A stretch of DNA of 14,426 bases from MFAQ01 sp964592455. GTDB taxonomy: Bacteria > Patescibacteriota > Microgenomatia > UBA1400 > MFAQ01. Made by a program: the position numbers and the translations under genes. This document shows, one piece after another, positions 14,304 to 14,426 of this stretch. Below the pieces are notes generated by a model that did not search any database, was not told where the DNA came from, and saw only the letters and a program-made list of their open reading frames with translations. Location of the stretch: the NCBI GenBank assembly GCA_964592455.1, contig CAZQDQ010000016.1, positions 1 to 14,426 on the forward strand, read 5' to 3'. Positions within the stretch are counted from its first letter, which is position 1, and the number at the start of each line of letters is the position of its first letter.

Positions 14304-14426
14304 TTAAAAACTAGTATCAAAACCAAGCATGGTACTGAATATTTTTACAACAAGAAAAGCTGTTACTGCCATAATTAAACCCGTTAATCCATTTGTAATT
14401 CTGGTACTGGCTAGAGCAGCCTTTTT
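14304..14426 (-). CDS. 3' end of a T4SS pilin-like protein (partial, cut by window edge)
   Basis: Read on the minus strand the last 123 bases are open to a TAA (14304-14306) and encode 40 residues. These begin KKAALASTRITNGLTG, then a hydrophobic segment (LIMAVTAFLVVKIFSTMLGF) and DTSF. This matches the second half of the array pilins, where GGDKxK is followed by an A-rich helix with R/K-I/M and then the second membrane segment (compare KAKVADAQTKITSSVIGIA). It is therefore very probably another member of the pilin-like family, whose N-terminus lies outside the window. It ends 4 bases before the uppS ATG, so the two genes are probably co-transcribed. Confidence 0.7.
   Translation of the reverse strand, partial: KKAALASTRITNGLTGLIMAVTAFLVVKIFSTMLGFDTSF

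Noticed and set aside
14300..14326. Start of uppS at 14326, adding nine residues
   Set aside because: It would overlap the upstream pilin-like gene's stop. The ATG at 14299 lies 4 bases after that stop and gives the family-typical short lead-in to HVAIIMDGNRRW.

Overview
This AT-rich window most likely comes from a Candidate Phyla Radiation (Patescibacteria) bacterium, possibly of the Microgenomates side. The grounds are a run of short two-membrane-segment proteins of the kind found as type IV secretion (T4SS) pilin-like arrays in these genomes, a VirB6/TrbL-like channel protein, large uncharacterised proteins, and starts that mostly lack a Shine-Dalgarno sequence. The lineage is an inference from gene content; no marker gene is present.

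Left part, + strand (1-3910): the tail of a gene, then two large soluble proteins of unknown function (415 and 839 aa). The second has a clear extended -10 promoter (TGGTATAAT). It ends one base from the end of the convergent T4SS-like locus.

Centre, - strand, read right to left (12195 down to 3912): five tightly packed pilin-like genes, then a sixth with its own extended -10 promoter and a strong intrinsic terminator (about 10009-10036). Beyond the terminator come a divergent two-TM protein (117 aa), a 1085-aa exported Cys-rich protein with a C-terminal lysozyme/lytic-transglycosylase-like domain, a 191-aa membrane-anchored protein and a 599-aa VirB6/TrbL-like polytopic protein. The first three of these are joined by ATGA stop/start overlaps, and the fourth has a possible promoter of its own. 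The layout suggests an abundant pilin transcript separated from a lower-level assembly/channel transcript. No VirB4, VirD4 or VirB11 ATPase is in the window.

Right part (12246-14426): a trans-type polyprenyl diphosphate synthase on the + strand, divergent from the pilin array across a 50-bp gap that holds a perfect palindrome; a small unknown protein; then on the - strand UppS (cis-prenyltransferase), whose 3' end overlaps that small gene by 69 bp. The two prenyltransferases could together make the undecaprenyl carrier for cell-wall synthesis. Directly upstream of uppS, cut by the window edge, is the 3' end of another pilin-like gene, so pilin-like genes flank the isoprenoid genes on both sides.

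No tRNA, rRNA, CRISPR array, insertion sequence or origin was seen, and there is no gene-free stretch longer than about 110 bp.
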